A DNA stretch of 64,000 nt from positions 57,080 through 121,079 of the forward strand of contig JACFMS010000011.1 in NCBI GenBank assembly GCA_019455285.1, read 5' to 3'. The first letter of the stretch is position 1. Each line of letters opens with the position of its first letter. The DNA comes from Sphingomonadales bacterium. GTDB taxonomy: Bacteria > Pseudomonadota > Alphaproteobacteria > Sphingomonadales > Govanellaceae. The position numbers were made by a program, and so were the translations under genes. Shown one piece after another: positions 16,229 to 25,694 of the stretch. The notes beneath the pieces were generated by a model. That model was not told the origin of the DNA. It searched no databases and was given only the letters and a program-made list of their open reading frames with translations.

Positions 16229-17110
16229 GTGTCCACCGCGCCTCTGTCCATCGCCCGCACCGTCGCCGAACTGCGTCAGCACGTCGCCCAATGGCGGCGG
16301 CAGGGGCTGAAGACCGCCTTTGTCCCCACCATGGGGGCGCTGCACGAAGGGCACCTGTCCATCGTGCGCTTGGCGCAACGCCATGCCGACCGGGTAGTGG
16401 TCAGCATCTTCGTCAACCCCAAGCAATTCGGCGCCGGCGAGGACTTCGACCGCTACCCCCGTACCGTACCGGAGGATGTGGAAAAACTGGAATCGGTAGA
16501 TACCTCGCTATTGTTCCTGCCCAGCGTCGCCGAGATGTACCCGCCGGGCTTTGCCACCACGGTATCGGTGGCAGGGGTATCCGAAGGGCTGTGCGGCGCC
16601 GCCCGTCCCGGTCATTTCGATGGCGTGGCGACGGTGGTGACCAAGCTGTTGCTGCAATGCCTGCCCGACGTGGCGCTGTTTGGCGAAAAGGATTACCAGC
16701 AGTACCAGGTGCTGCGCCGCTTGGCCCTGGACCTGGATATTCCGGTGGCCATTCTGCCTGCGCCGACCTCGCGGGAGCCGGATGGACTGGCGCGCTCCAG
16801 CCGCAATGCCTATTTGAGCGCCAAGGAACGGCAAATCGCCGTCGCCCTGCCCCGCACCTTGACCGCCACAGTTCGGGCCATCGAAGCCGGCGCCGCCGAT
16901 ATTCCCGCCGTGCTGGCGCAGGCGGCGGACGCGCTTCTCACCGCAGGATTTAACGCCGTGGAATACGTGGAGCTGCGGGACTCCGACACGCTCCGCCCCA
17001 TCACTGAGGTCAAGCGTCCGGCGCGATTATTGGCGGCGGCGCGGGTCGGCAATACCCGACTTATCGATAACATGGCGGTGCTGCCGCCCGGCGGCGTTGT
17101 ACAGGCATAA
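16229..17110 (+). CDS. panC: pantothenate synthetase
   Basis: 293 aa ATP-dependent pantoate-beta-alanine ligase, the last step of pantothenate synthesis. PTMGALHEGHLSIVR contains the HxGH nucleotide-binding signature, FVNPKQFG and FGEKDYQQ are active-site strands, and the KMSKS-like loop is RSSRNAYLS. Length and order are normal. The GTG start at 16229 is supported by AAAGGAG about eight bases upstream. The gene stands alone, with mgtE converging 8 bp after its stop. Confidence 0.95.
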   Translation: MSTAPLSIARTVAELRQHVAQWRRQGLKTAFVPTMGALHEGHLSIVRLAQRHADRVVVSIFVNPKQFGAGEDFDRYPRTVPEDVEKLESVDTSLLFLPSVAEMYPPGFATTVSVAGVSEGLCGAARPGHFDGVATVVTKLLLQCLPDVALFGEKDYQQYQVLRRLALDLDIPVAILPAPTSREPDGLARSSRNAYLSAKERQIAVALPRTLTATVRAIEAGAADIPAVLAQAADALLTAGFNAVEYVELRDSDTLRPITEVKRPARLLAAARVGNTRLIDNMAVLPPGGVVQA

Positions 17111-17118
17111 CCATCCGC

Positions 17119-18498
17119 TTACAGCAGAATCCAGGCGGCAAGGCCAAGAAACGAGAAAAAGCCCACCACATCGGTAACCGTGGTCAAAAAGACGCTGGAG
17201 GCGACCGCCGGATCGACGCCCAACCGCTGCAAGCCAATGGGAATGAGAACGCCGCACAAACCCGCCACGAAGAAGTTGATGACCAGGGCCCAGCCCAGCA
17301 CGAAACCTAAGAGTGGGCTGGAAAACCAGACGCCCGCCACCACGCCGATGATGAGCGCCAGCAATAAACCGTTGATCAGCCCGACCAGCACTTCCCGCTT
17401 GACCACCCGCAACGCATTGGCCGGCATCAACTCGCGGGTCGCCAGGGCGCGCACCGCCACGGTCATGGTCTGATGGCCGGCGTTGCCGCCCATGGACGCC
17501 ACGATGGGCATCAACACCGCCAGCGCCACCAGTTTTTCGATGGTCACGTCAAACAGTGAAATCACCCACGACGCCAGCACGGCGGTGCACAGGTTCACCG
17601 ACAGCCAGAGAAGGCGGGTCTTGCTGACATCCCGAACGGATTCGTTCAAGCCAACGTCCGACACGCCGGCCAGGCGTAATATATCTTCCTCCGCCTCTTC
17701 CTGAATGACGTCCACCACGTCATCAACGGTGATCACCCCCACCAAACGACCGCTGCCGTCAACCACCGGCGCCGATAGCAGATTGTACTGCTTGAAGATA
17801 TGTGCCACCTCTTCCTGGTCCATGGTGGCGGGAATGAGGTCAGGCTCCGTTTCCATGATATCGGCCACCGCCACCGGGCGCTTGGCGCGCATGATGCGGT
17901 TCAAAGGGATCGCGCCCACCGGGTGATAGCGCGGATCGACGACGAAAATTTCATGAAAATCGTCGGGCAGGTCATCGCTTTCGCGCAAGTGATCGATGGT
18001 CTGGCCGACGGTCCAGAATTGTGGCACCGCCACCAGTCCGCGCCGCATCAATCGGCCGGCGCTTTCCTCCGGATATGACAGTCCTTCCTCGACCGCGGTG
18101 CGCTCCTCGGCCGACAGAACATCCAGCACCTCCTGGCGCTTGTCCTCGTCGAGGTCCTCCAGGATGTCGACTGCGTCATCGGTATCGAGCTGTGAGACGG
18201 CGGCCGCCAGTTCCGCCGGTTTTGCCGTCTCCAGCACCTCGGCGCGCACCGTCTCATCGAGTTCGCTCAACACCTCAGGATTGAAAACCGGACCCAAAGC
18301 GGCGATCAGCTTCGGCCGCTCTTCCGGTGAGATCAGGCCGATGAGATCGGCGATATCGGCTTCATGAAGGGGTTCGACGAGGGCGAGAACAGCGGCCGCA
18401 TCGCCCGCCTCCAGCGCTTCGCCAACCTGGGCGACGAATTCCGGCGACAACGGGTAGGCTTCCGACCCTTCATTCGGTTCGCTGTCGTCTGGCGCCAT
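17119..18498 (-). CDS. mgtE: magnesium transporter MgtE
   Basis: 459 aa inner-membrane Mg2+ channel. It has the N-terminal helical superhelix domain rich in acidic residues (ADLIGLI, ALGPVFNPEVLSELDE), a CBS pair (about residues 140-260, with VVDPRYHPVGAIPL and PVVDGSGRLVGVITVDDVVDV), then five membrane segments with the pore-forming GNAGHQTMTVAVRAL and the final PVG-like LIPIGLQRLGVDPAVASS. Complete and of family-typical length. The intracellular domains sense Mg2+ and close the pore in this family. Confidence 0.94.
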   Translation of the reverse strand: MAPDDSEPNEGSEAYPLSPEFVAQVGEALEAGDAAAVLALVEPLHEADIADLIGLISPEERPKLIAALGPVFNPEVLSELDETVRAEVLETAKPAELAAAVSQLDTDDAVDILEDLDEDKRQEVLDVLSAEERTAVEEGLSYPEESAGRLMRRGLVAVPQFWTVGQTIDHLRESDDLPDDFHEIFVVDPRYHPVGAIPLNRIMRAKRPVAVADIMETEPDLIPATMDQEEVAHIFKQYNLLSAPVVDGSGRLVGVITVDDVVDVIQEEAEEDILRLAGVSDVGLNESVRDVSKTRLLWLSVNLCTAVLASWVISLFDVTIEKLVALAVLMPIVASMGGNAGHQTMTVAVRALATRELMPANALRVVKREVLVGLINGLLLALIIGVVAGVWFSSPLLGFVLGWALVINFFVAGLCGVLIPIGLQRLGVDPAVASSVFLTTVTDVVGFFSFLGLAAWILL

Positions 18499-18594
18499 CC
18501 TGAACTCCCCGCCATAAGCCTACTGAACTTGACTATATCTGAAAAAAGAAAAACCGCGGCATCAGGTTACATGAGCCACGGTGTTTCTTGATAT

Positions 18595-18679
18595 TGGTGC
18601 GGTCGAGAAGACTCGAACTTCCACGGGTTGCCCCACAGCGACCTCAACGCTGCGCGTCTACCAATTCCGCCACGACCGC
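18595..18679 (-). tRNA. tRNA-Leu (GAG)
   Basis: Cloverleaf readable on the minus strand. The acceptor GCGGTCG (18679-18673) pairs with CGACCGC, followed by discriminator A and encoded CCA (18597-18595). The anticodon stem CAGCG/CGCTG encloses loop TTGAGGT with anticodon GAG. The long variable arm with TGGGGCAACCCG marks a class II tRNA, here leucine. The T arm reads GTTCGAGTC. It lies between mgtE and the dms-like operon. Confidence 0.95.
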
Positions 18680-18743
18680 GTAAGGCAGTGAGGGTTTACC
18701 CCAATCCTTCCCCCCGGCGCAAGCCGATTCTAGGCCATGCCGC

Positions 18744-19634
18744 CTAGCGCGAGGCCCAGCCGGGACGGGAAGCGGCCTGACGGCTGGAACCGCGTCCCCG
18801 CACCGGCGTGCGGGGAATGGCGAAGCCCTGGGTGCGGGCGGCGCGGGTGATCAATACCAGCTTGGCGTAGAGGCCGAAGATAGCCGCCAGAAGACCGCCC
18901 AGAACCGCCAATACTGGCCATTGGGGCAGCAATAAAGCGGCCCCCAGGAGGAGCGCCGGCAGCACATGACCGCCGATCAACAGCCGCCGCGCCAGGCGGT
19001 CGAGAACGTCCAGGCTGGCCTCCGGCGCGCCGCTTTGGCCAAGGGCGCGACGGTAATGCCGCCAGGCGACAAACCGCAGGAGCAGGAGCGCCAGCACAGC
19101 CGCCGCCGCAGAAGGATGGAAAGCAGCAAAGAGCCCCGCCCCTTCGGTCAGGCCGGTGATCAGGATATAGGGCGTCAGCGCTGGGTTGCGCCAAGTCGGG
19201 ATGCCTTTGGCCGCGCGCAGGATGCGGGCCTGGCAATAAAGAAACCCCACCGCCAGCAGGCTGGTGAGGGCCAGAGCGGTAATGGCCGCTTCCCGCCAGC
19301 CCAGCCATTCCGCCGCCAGGGCGATGGCGCCGCTGCCGAACAACGGCACCGCCACCACTCCCTCTCGGGTCATCCACGAGGTCTGGGGATGGAGGAACAC
19401 ATTGAGCGACCGCCAGGGGCGGCCGATCTCGAAAAACACCATGGTCAGGCCAAAGCCGACCAGCGCCAGCCCCAGACATGCCGACGCCAGCCACGGCTGA
19501 CCCATAAGAGCACCGGCAAAAGACGCCATGATGAGGCCAGTGCCGGCGCCGCCGCCCATGAAGTTGCAGGCGGCGCGCACGTCCCACGCGCGCTGCAGGC
19601 GCGGCCAGGGACCAGAGGCGAGGGTAGGTTTCAC
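18744..19634 (-). CDS. DmsC/NrfD-type membrane anchor subunit of a molybdoenzyme
   Basis: 296 aa very hydrophobic protein with about eight predicted membrane helices, similar to the DmsC quinone-interacting anchor (FEIGRPWRSLNVFLHPQTSWMTREG is the recognisable conserved stretch, read in two parts). It would exchange electrons between membrane quinone and the iron-sulfur subunit. The GTG at 19634 is chosen because it overlaps the upstream stop as GTGA and is preceded by GAGGAG; longer frames reach 19787 but overlap the iron-sulfur gene heavily. It is the third gene of a three-gene operon. Confidence 0.85.
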   Translation of the reverse strand: MKPTLASGPWPRLQRAWDVRAACNFMGGGAGTGLIMASFAGALMGQPWLASACLGLALVGFGLTMVFFEIGRPWRSLNVFLHPQTSWMTREGVVAVPLFGSGAIALAAEWLGWREAAITALALTSLLAVGFLYCQARILRAAKGIPTWRNPALTPYILITGLTEGAGLFAAFHPSAAAAVLALLLLRFVAWRHYRRALGQSGAPEASLDVLDRLARRLLIGGHVLPALLLGAALLLPQWPVLAVLGGLLAAIFGLYAKLVLITRAARTQGFAIPRTPVRGRGSSRQAASRPGWASR

Positions 19635-20290
19635 AGCGGCAACTCCTCTTTGTCCCACAGATAGTAGAAGCCCGGCCCGGTGCCGATGTCTTCGTGCATG
19701 CGGAAGTGTTTGTTCTCGCGCAACAGACGCGACACGTTGCTGTCGGGATCGTCCAAATCGCCGAACGCCATGGCGCGGCCGATGCAAGCATTAACGCAGG
19801 CCGGCGTCGCGTCGGGATCGACGCCGGGCTTCAAGCCCTTGGCCAGGCCAGCATCGACGGTATCGACGCAGAAGGTGCATTTTTGCGCCACACCCAATTT
19901 GCGCTCATCGAAGCGCGCCTCCTCATGGCGCATTGGCTGGTCGCCGTAAGCCCAGATCGGCTCATCGACTTTATGGCGGGCTTCATAGGGACAGGCGGTG
20001 ATGCAGTAGCCGCAGCCGATGCAGATGTCATAATCGATGGTGACAAAACCGTCCTCGCGTTTCTCCGAAGCGGTCGAGGGGCAGACCGAGACGCAGGGCG
20101 GTTCATCGCAGTGATGGCAGCCGGTGGGCACGAACACCCGCTGCACATCAGGATACTCGCCGACCTCGATATCCACCACCTTGCGCCACATGACGCCGGG
20201 CGGCGTGCCATTGGCGAGCTTGCAGGCCGCGGTACAGGTCTGACAGCCGACGCAGCGGCGTAAATCGGCAACCATGACATAGCGGGTCAT
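19631..20290 (-). CDS. four-cluster [4Fe-4S] electron transfer subunit (DmsB/PhsB type)
   Basis: 219 aa ferredoxin-like subunit with four cysteine groups: CVGCQTCTAAC, CHHCDEPPCVSVCP, CIGCGYCITACP and CTFC with a distal CVNAC. This 16-Cys pattern is the signature of DmsB-like subunits that wire a DMSO-reductase-family catalytic subunit to a membrane anchor. It overlaps both neighbours by 4 bp, so the order is catalytic subunit, this protein, anchor. No signal peptide is seen, in keeping with the catalytic subunit. Confidence 0.92.
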   Translation of the reverse strand: MTRYVMVADLRRCVGCQTCTAACKLANGTPPGVMWRKVVDIEVGEYPDVQRVFVPTGCHHCDEPPCVSVCPSTASEKREDGFVTIDYDICIGCGYCITACPYEARHKVDEPIWAYGDQPMRHEEARFDERKLGVAQKCTFCVDTVDAGLAKGLKPGVDPDATPACVNACIGRAMAFGDLDDPDSNVSRLLRENKHFRMHEDIGTGPGFYYLWDKEELPL

Positions 20291-23022
20291 TGCACGCTCT
20301 CCTCCACCTTACGCACGGAAACCAGCACGACGTCAGCGCCCGAGCCGGTGGAATCAGTCAGTTCCAAGGACAAGGGGGCCACGGTGTTAAGGCTGGGATA
20401 GCCGAGATCCTTGGCAAAGGGCGTCGCCCAGTGATCGAACTGGCCGGGAATGACCACGGTGTCGGGGCGGATGCCATTGACCGGCTCGGCCTCGCCGCGG
20501 GTGACGCCGGTGATCGAGCGCACCTCCACCAGATCGCCGCGCCGGATGCCGAGATTTTTCGCCGTCTTGGCGTTGAGCATGACGCGGCCGACGCCGCGCA
20601 CGTTGCCGGCGACCTCGTGCATCAGTTGGATCGCCACGTTATTGCCGGTGGTGTACTGCATCACCTTGGTGGTGATGCCCCACAGCGGATAATCGGCCGG
20701 ATCGCCGCCCATCTTCTTTAACGTTTTGATCCACATGCCGGGGAAATCATGCCAGCGCGGGATCGCTTCGTATTCCTCCAGCTGCTCCTCCCACCAATTG
20801 TGGCCAGCCTCGTTCATGCGCGCCTTCAGTTCCTTGCCGACGCGGAACAATCGCTCCTGGTAGGGCAGTTCGTAGCGCAGGCCCTTCTCGATCATGGTCG
20901 GGGTCAAGTACCAATCGGCGCGGTTAAAGGGGATGACATAAAAGCCATGCTCTTTGAACCAATCCAGGCCATGGACGTCCTTGCCGCGCGACAATTCCGC
21001 AGTCGCCGCCTTGCAGGCACGGTCCCAGATTTCATCAACTGAATAGTCTTTGTTTTCCTCCAGCGAAAAATCGAAGCCTTCGCCTTTGAGCGGCATGCAG
21101 CCGGCGCCGCGATTGATCGCCTTGTTGTAACGCTCGGTGAGGCCGCAGCGCCGAGACAACTCACCGGCGATCCAGGTGAAGTCGCGGGTATCGCCTTCCG
21201 CTGCCACCGCCGGCTGGCGCAAGGCCACGCCCTGGTGCGCCCAGTGCTGTTCGGTGTATTTGGTGCCGCCCATGCGGATAAGCTGCGTGCTTTCGAGGTC
21301 AGTGGCATCGGGCAGCAGGATATCGGCCATCCAATTGCTCTCATCCTGGGTATAGGCGAAGCCGACCACAAACGGCATGCGGGCCATGGTGTCGCTCAGT
21401 TGCCGCGTATCCCAGAAGGAAATCGCCGGATTGGTGCGATAGAGAAACCAGATGTCGGGATAGCTCGGGCGCGGCCAGTCGGCCGGCGCATCGCGCAGGA
21501 ACATCCAGGCCAAATGAGTAGGCCCCAAGGCCTGGCTCCACGAGGAATTGCCGACGATCGGCACCAGCGTTTTATGGGCATTGCGCCCCGACGGCTTGCT
21601 TTCCCAGTGCTCCTTGTCGGTGGGATTGAGCGAGGCGGCCATGAAGCCGTCCTCGCCGACGCGCACGCTTTCCAGCCGATTCTCATGCGGCCGGTTGAGA
21701 CGCACCGTGGTGCCCAGCGTACCGCCCGGCACTTCCAGCGCGCCCACCAGGGTGGCCAGCATGGTGCGCGCCCAGCAAGCATGATACGCGCCCCAGCCGT
21801 TGTTGACGGTCTTGCCCAGCGTCACCGCCACCGGGCGATAGGGCAGCGTGCGGCCATCGACCACAATGGTGGCGCCCACCGAGGCGTTTTCCAGATACTC
21901 GTTGGCGACGCGGCGGATGGTGTCGGCGGAAATTTCACATACCGTAGCGGCCCATTCCGGCGAGTAGGCGCGCATCTCTTCCGCCGTCAGTGTTAAGGCG
22001 GTCACCCCTTCGACGTTGTGGTGCTCCCAGATCATGCCGTCGGGGCCAACCTCCACCGCCGACGCCACGGTGAAGCGGCCGTCGATTTCCGGCTGGGCAT
22101 CAGCGGCGTCGAACGGCACGGGGGCGCCATTGCTCCACATCAGCGGCTTGCGGCTTGAGGGATCGCGTAGGTAGTAGCCGTTGGGTCCGACGAGATAGGG
22201 CGACGCGGTGCGGTCGCGCAAAAAGGCGACGTCAAGCTCAGCGCGGGAGTGCTCATGCAGCAGCACATGAAGCATGGCGAACAGAAACGCCGGATCGGTC
22301 TTCGGTTTGATCGGCACCCATTCCGCCGAGGCGGCGCCGGTGATGGATAAATGCGGCTCGATCTGCACCCGCTTGATGCCGCGGGTGCGGGCGTCGGCAT
22401 GACGCCACACCGCGCAGGCGCCGCCGGCGGCCTCGACATTGGTGCCGAACGAGACGATGTAGCGGGTATTGACCGTATCGGCGGCCACCGTGAAGGCGCG
22501 ATGCCAGTATTCGCCGTAAAGATGTTCGGAATGGACGCACTTGACGCCTTGGCCCGAGCCTAGCGACAAGTCGATCGGCCCCCACGCCGCCAGGAAGGCC
22601 GGAAACGTGCCCATATAGGCCGCCGGTGTGCCGCCGTGGCCGAAGGTGGCGGCGACCCGGGGATAGCCGCCCTCGTCAATCAGCCCGCGCGCCCGAATAT
22701 CTTGGAGGCGTGTTGAAATTTCGCCCATCGCCTCATCCCAGGAAATCGGTTTCCAGCCAGGGTTCTGGTCACGGCCCTTGTTGGGATTGGTGCGGCGCAT
22801 CGGCGTTAGAATGCGGTGCGGGTTATACGTCTTCTGCACCAGCCCATAAGCCTTGACGCAGATCCGCCCGCAGGCCGGATGAATGCCGTCGGCGGCAAAA
22901 TTCGGCCGTATCTGGGTGGCGACGCCATCCTCGACCTTGACCGTCATCAGATCGGGCCCGGCAACGCAATTATAACAATACGTGGGGACCCATTTAGTCG
23001 AAGTGGATTGCACAGCCGCCAT
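20287..23022 (-). CDS. DMSO-reductase-family molybdopterin oxidoreductase, catalytic subunit
   Basis: 911 aa molybdoenzyme. The N-terminus has Cys16 and Cys19 (TYCYNCVAG) and Cys55 (GRICVKAYG), but the position of the usual third Cys of the [4Fe-4S] motif is Pro23; Asp24 or Cys51 might substitute. Other family features are PISWDEAMGEIS, the GSGQGVKCVHSE active-site region and a C-terminal MopB_CT domain (VMLNAKTAKNLGIRRGDLVEVRS, read as two parts). There is no twin-arginine leader, so a cytoplasm-facing enzyme is likely. Size and operon structure resemble phenylacetyl-CoA:acceptor oxidoreductase (PadBCD) and related aromatic-pathway enzymes, which would suit the hcr genes, but the substrate is not determined. 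Confidence 0.85.
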   Translation of the reverse strand: MAAVQSTSTKWVPTYCYNCVAGPDLMTVKVEDGVATQIRPNFAADGIHPACGRICVKAYGLVQKTYNPHRILTPMRRTNPNKGRDQNPGWKPISWDEAMGEISTRLQDIRARGLIDEGGYPRVAATFGHGGTPAAYMGTFPAFLAAWGPIDLSLGSGQGVKCVHSEHLYGEYWHRAFTVAADTVNTRYIVSFGTNVEAAGGACAVWRHADARTRGIKRVQIEPHLSITGAASAEWVPIKPKTDPAFLFAMLHVLLHEHSRAELDVAFLRDRTASPYLVGPNGYYLRDPSSRKPLMWSNGAPVPFDAADAQPEIDGRFTVASAVEVGPDGMIWEHHNVEGVTALTLTAEEMRAYSPEWAATVCEISADTIRRVANEYLENASVGATIVVDGRTLPYRPVAVTLGKTVNNGWGAYHACWARTMLATLVGALEVPGGTLGTTVRLNRPHENRLESVRVGEDGFMAASLNPTDKEHWESKPSGRNAHKTLVPIVGNSSWSQALGPTHLAWMFLRDAPADWPRPSYPDIWFLYRTNPAISFWDTRQLSDTMARMPFVVGFAYTQDESNWMADILLPDATDLESTQLIRMGGTKYTEQHWAHQGVALRQPAVAAEGDTRDFTWIAGELSRRCGLTERYNKAINRGAGCMPLKGEGFDFSLEENKDYSVDEIWDRACKAATAELSRGKDVHGLDWFKEHGFYVIPFNRADWYLTPTMIEKGLRYELPYQERLFRVGKELKARMNEAGHNWWEEQLEEYEAIPRWHDFPGMWIKTLKKMGGDPADYPLWGITTKVMQYTTGNNVAIQLMHEVAGNVRGVGRVMLNAKTAKNLGIRRGDLVEVRSITGVTRGEAEPVNGIRPDTVVIPGQFDHWATPFAKDLGYPSLNTVAPLSLELTDSTGSGADVVLVSVRKVEESVQ

Positions 23023-23238
23023 ACACTCACCCTCCTCCCGGCAATGCGCGCCGATGGGACAGCCGCCAGAGCGGCGATCCGTAAAATCGTGGGGTTACCC
23101 TAACTATATGATACATTTTTTTGATGCACAAATATAAAAATGAAACACTTTACGGTTGGCGGTCAATGGTCCTCCTCTCCCCATTGCCTCGCCATTCCAA
23201 GAAAATTGCCCTTGACGATTTTCAAAAATAGTCCAATC

Positions 23239-23261
23239 ATAAACTATACAATATAGTTTAG
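23239..23261. promoter_or_regulatory. palindromic operator, copy 1 (probable TetR site) before the TonB receptor operon
   Basis: TAAACTATA (23240-23248), spacer CAA, TATAGTTTA (23252-23260): perfect 9-bp arms. Read on the minus strand it matches 18 of 23 positions of the site at 28385-28407 in front of the MFS gene, including CTAAACTA and GTATAGT. It lies about 60 bp upstream of the receptor start in a 298-bp promoter region that contains no gene. Binding by the TetR protein at 27662-28321 is inferred. Confidence 0.68.
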
Positions 23262-23320
23262 TTTAATGATTCGATATCGTTTTAGGAACTTCCCATAAAA
23301 AGCGAGGAGGAGTGTCAGTC

Positions 23321-25639
23321 ATGACAAGGGGATCAATCTATAAGTCGACAGTGGCGGCGATGGCGCTTATGACGGGAGCCGGTCAGGCCATGGCGGCGGC
23401 CGAGGCGCCATCCGCATTGGAAGAAATCACGGTAACGGCGCAAAAGCGCGGCGCCGAAGCGCTGCAAGACGTCGCCTTGAGCATTCAGGCGATCAGCGGC
23501 AACGCCATTGAACGCCAGCAGATATTTGGCTTCGATGACTATGCGCGTTTGGTGCCCAGCCTGTCGGCGATCAATCAGGGACCGGGCCAGACGCAAATCA
23601 CCATCCGCGGCATCACCACCGGCCGCATCGCCCACATCCAGCCGCAAAACAAATCCACGGTGGGCATTTATTTCAATGACATTCCGGTAACCGCCAACGC
23701 CTTCAATCCCGATCTTACGCTGTTCGACATCGAGCGAATCGAAGTGTTGCGCGGCCCGCAAGGCACGCTTTATGGCGCTGGCTCCATGGCAGGCACGGTG
23801 CGGGTGCTGACCAAGCAACCCAATCTGGAGAAAGTCGAGGGCGTGGTTGATGGTATGATTTCCACCACCAAGAGCGGCGGCGAGAATTATGCGGCCAAAG
23901 GCATGATCAACCTGCCGGTGGCGGAAGGAAAATTCGCCGTACGCGGCGTCGCCTACTATCAAAAGAACTCCGGCTTTATCGACAACATTGTCAATGGTGA
24001 TAAAAACTACAACGATGACGATGCTATAGGCGGTCGCGTTGCCGCCAAGTTCCAGGCCTCCGATTCGTTCGATTTGACCGTCAGCCTGATCTATCAGGAT
24101 GCAAGCGCCGATGGACGTCAGGATGAATTCCTGCCCGGTCTGGCCCAAGCCATGGGCGTCAATGGCGGCGTCGACGTATCGGCCCCAGGTGAAAACCTGG
24201 TCATCGACGATGAACTTCAGGTCGCCAAGTTCGCCGAAGATCCGTTCGATGATGAATTTTATATCGCCAATCTGGCGTTCAACTGGAATCTCTCTTGGGC
24301 AACCTTGTCATCGTCCACTTCATATTTCGATCGTGATTTCGATAATATACTGGATGACACCTTCCGCGGCCGGATAAACCTCGGCCCGGTTCTCGCCGAT
24401 GGCGTAACGCCGTTGGTTTCTCAGGTAGTGGTCTACAATAAGGTCAAGGATTTCGTTCAAGAAACCAGACTGGCATCCACGGAAGATAGCGCTGTTACTT
24501 GGCTGATCGGCGGCTATTACCAGAAACAGGAACGCTCATTTGTAGAAGAGGTTCCCCTGCCAGGCATGGAAGAACTGTTGGTGCTTTATGGCCTGCCGCC
24601 GTCTTCATTCTTCGGCGCGCAGGATGATTCTCTGTTCGATGGGTATCAGGAAATCAAGCAGCGGCAGTTTGCGTTGTTTGGTGAACTCAGCTTCAACGTT
24701 ACCGATCAAGTGGCCTTCACCGTCGGCGCGCGCGCCTTTGACTGGAAGCAGGACTTCTATCTGTTCCATGCCGGTCTCGCCAATGGCGGCGTTGATATTA
24801 TTGACGATTCAACCTCCGACAGCGGCATCAATCCGAAATTTAATCTTTCCTATCAGCCCAATGAAGACGTTCTGGTTTACTTGCAAGCCGCCAAGGGCTT
24901 TCGCTTAGGCGGCATCAATGAGCCGGTACCCACCACTGGCCCCATTGGCGAGGCCTGCTCGGCCGAAGTAGAAAGCCGCGGCTTAGGCGCGCTGCCCCGC
25001 ACCTTTGGTTCTGATAGCTTGTGGAATTACGAGCTTGGCGCCAAGACCAGTTGGCTGGACAATCGTTTGATCGTCAATGCCGCGGCCTATTACGTGAAAT
25101 GGAGCGACGTCCAGACAACGACTTTCCTGCAGTGCGGCTTTACCACCATCTTTAACGCCGGCGAAGTCACCAGCAAGGGCGTGGAAATCGAGCTGTCGGC
25201 CGCTCTGACGGAGGGACTGGTATTGAAAGCTGGTGGATCGTTCACTGACTCCAAGCTGACCTCATCAACGGATGAAGCCAACGCTGGTATTGGATCACGA
25301 GCGCCCAACGTGCCGCGCTGGCTGTTGAATGCTTCCCTTGACTACACCACGCCCCTGGCCAATGACGACTATCAATTATTCGTCCGCGGCGACGTGCAAT
25401 ACACCGGCAATAGCTACACCGAGTTTGAAGGCGGCGCGCTGCGGACGGAAATACCCTCCCACGTCTCGGGCAACTTCTCCATCGGCGTACAGACCGATAG
25501 GTGGGAAACCTCGCTCTTTGTCAAGAACATATGGGATGAGCGGATTGTCGCCGGCGTAGACACCGACCGCAACGTGCCGCCGACCTTCACTCGCGCCCGG
25601 CCGCGCACCATCGGCATCAATTCCCGCCTCAGTTTCTAA
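23321..25639 (+). CDS. TonB-dependent receptor
   Basis: 772 aa outer-membrane active transporter. A signal peptide ends near AMAAAE, followed by a TonB-box-like LEEITVTAQKR, a plug domain (residues about 45-155, with TIRGITTGR, IEVLRGPQGTLYGAG) and a 22-strand barrel ending in SRLSF with terminal Phe. The ATG at 23321 is used because AGGAGG at 23305-23310 is correctly spaced; the GTG at 23312 is too close to it. It resembles sphingomonad/caulobacter-type receptors that import organic substrates. It heads a probable operon with the ureohydrolase and creatininase and has a TetR-type operator upstream. Confidence 0.93.
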   Translation: MTRGSIYKSTVAAMALMTGAGQAMAAAEAPSALEEITVTAQKRGAEALQDVALSIQAISGNAIERQQIFGFDDYARLVPSLSAINQGPGQTQITIRGITTGRIAHIQPQNKSTVGIYFNDIPVTANAFNPDLTLFDIERIEVLRGPQGTLYGAGSMAGTVRVLTKQPNLEKVEGVVDGMISTTKSGGENYAAKGMINLPVAEGKFAVRGVAYYQKNSGFIDNIVNGDKNYNDDDAIGGRVAAKFQASDSFDLTVSLIYQDASADGRQDEFLPGLAQAMGVNGGVDVSAPGENLVIDDELQVAKFAEDPFDDEFYIANLAFNWNLSWATLSSSTSYFDRDFDNILDDTFRGRINLGPVLADGVTPLVSQVVVYNKVKDFVQETRLASTEDSAVTWLIGGYYQKQERSFVEEVPLPGMEELLVLYGLPPSSFFGAQDDSLFDGYQEIKQRQFALFGELSFNVTDQVAFTVGARAFDWKQDFYLFHAGLANGGVDIIDDSTSDSGINPKFNLSYQPNEDVLVYLQAAKGFRLGGINEPVPTTGPIGEACSAEVESRGLGALPRTFGSDSLWNYELGAKTSWLDNRLIVNAAAYYVKWSDVQTTTFLQCGFTTIFNAGEVTSKGVEIELSAALTEGLVLKAGGSFTDSKLTSSTDEANAGIGSRAPNVPRWLLNASLDYTTPLANDDYQLFVRGDVQYTGNSYTEFEGGALRTEIPSHVSGNFSIGVQTDRWETSLFVKNIWDERIVAGVDTDRNVPPTFTRARPRTIGINSRLSF

Positions 25640-25694
25640 GGCGGACTCATACCCGGATTAGAATGAGCGTATCCTGAAAAGAGAGACATAAAGA

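Noticed and set aside
23333..24148. 271-codon frame antisense to the first TonB receptor
   Set aside because: No motif, no ribosome binding site, and it lies wholly inside the plug and early barrel coding region.
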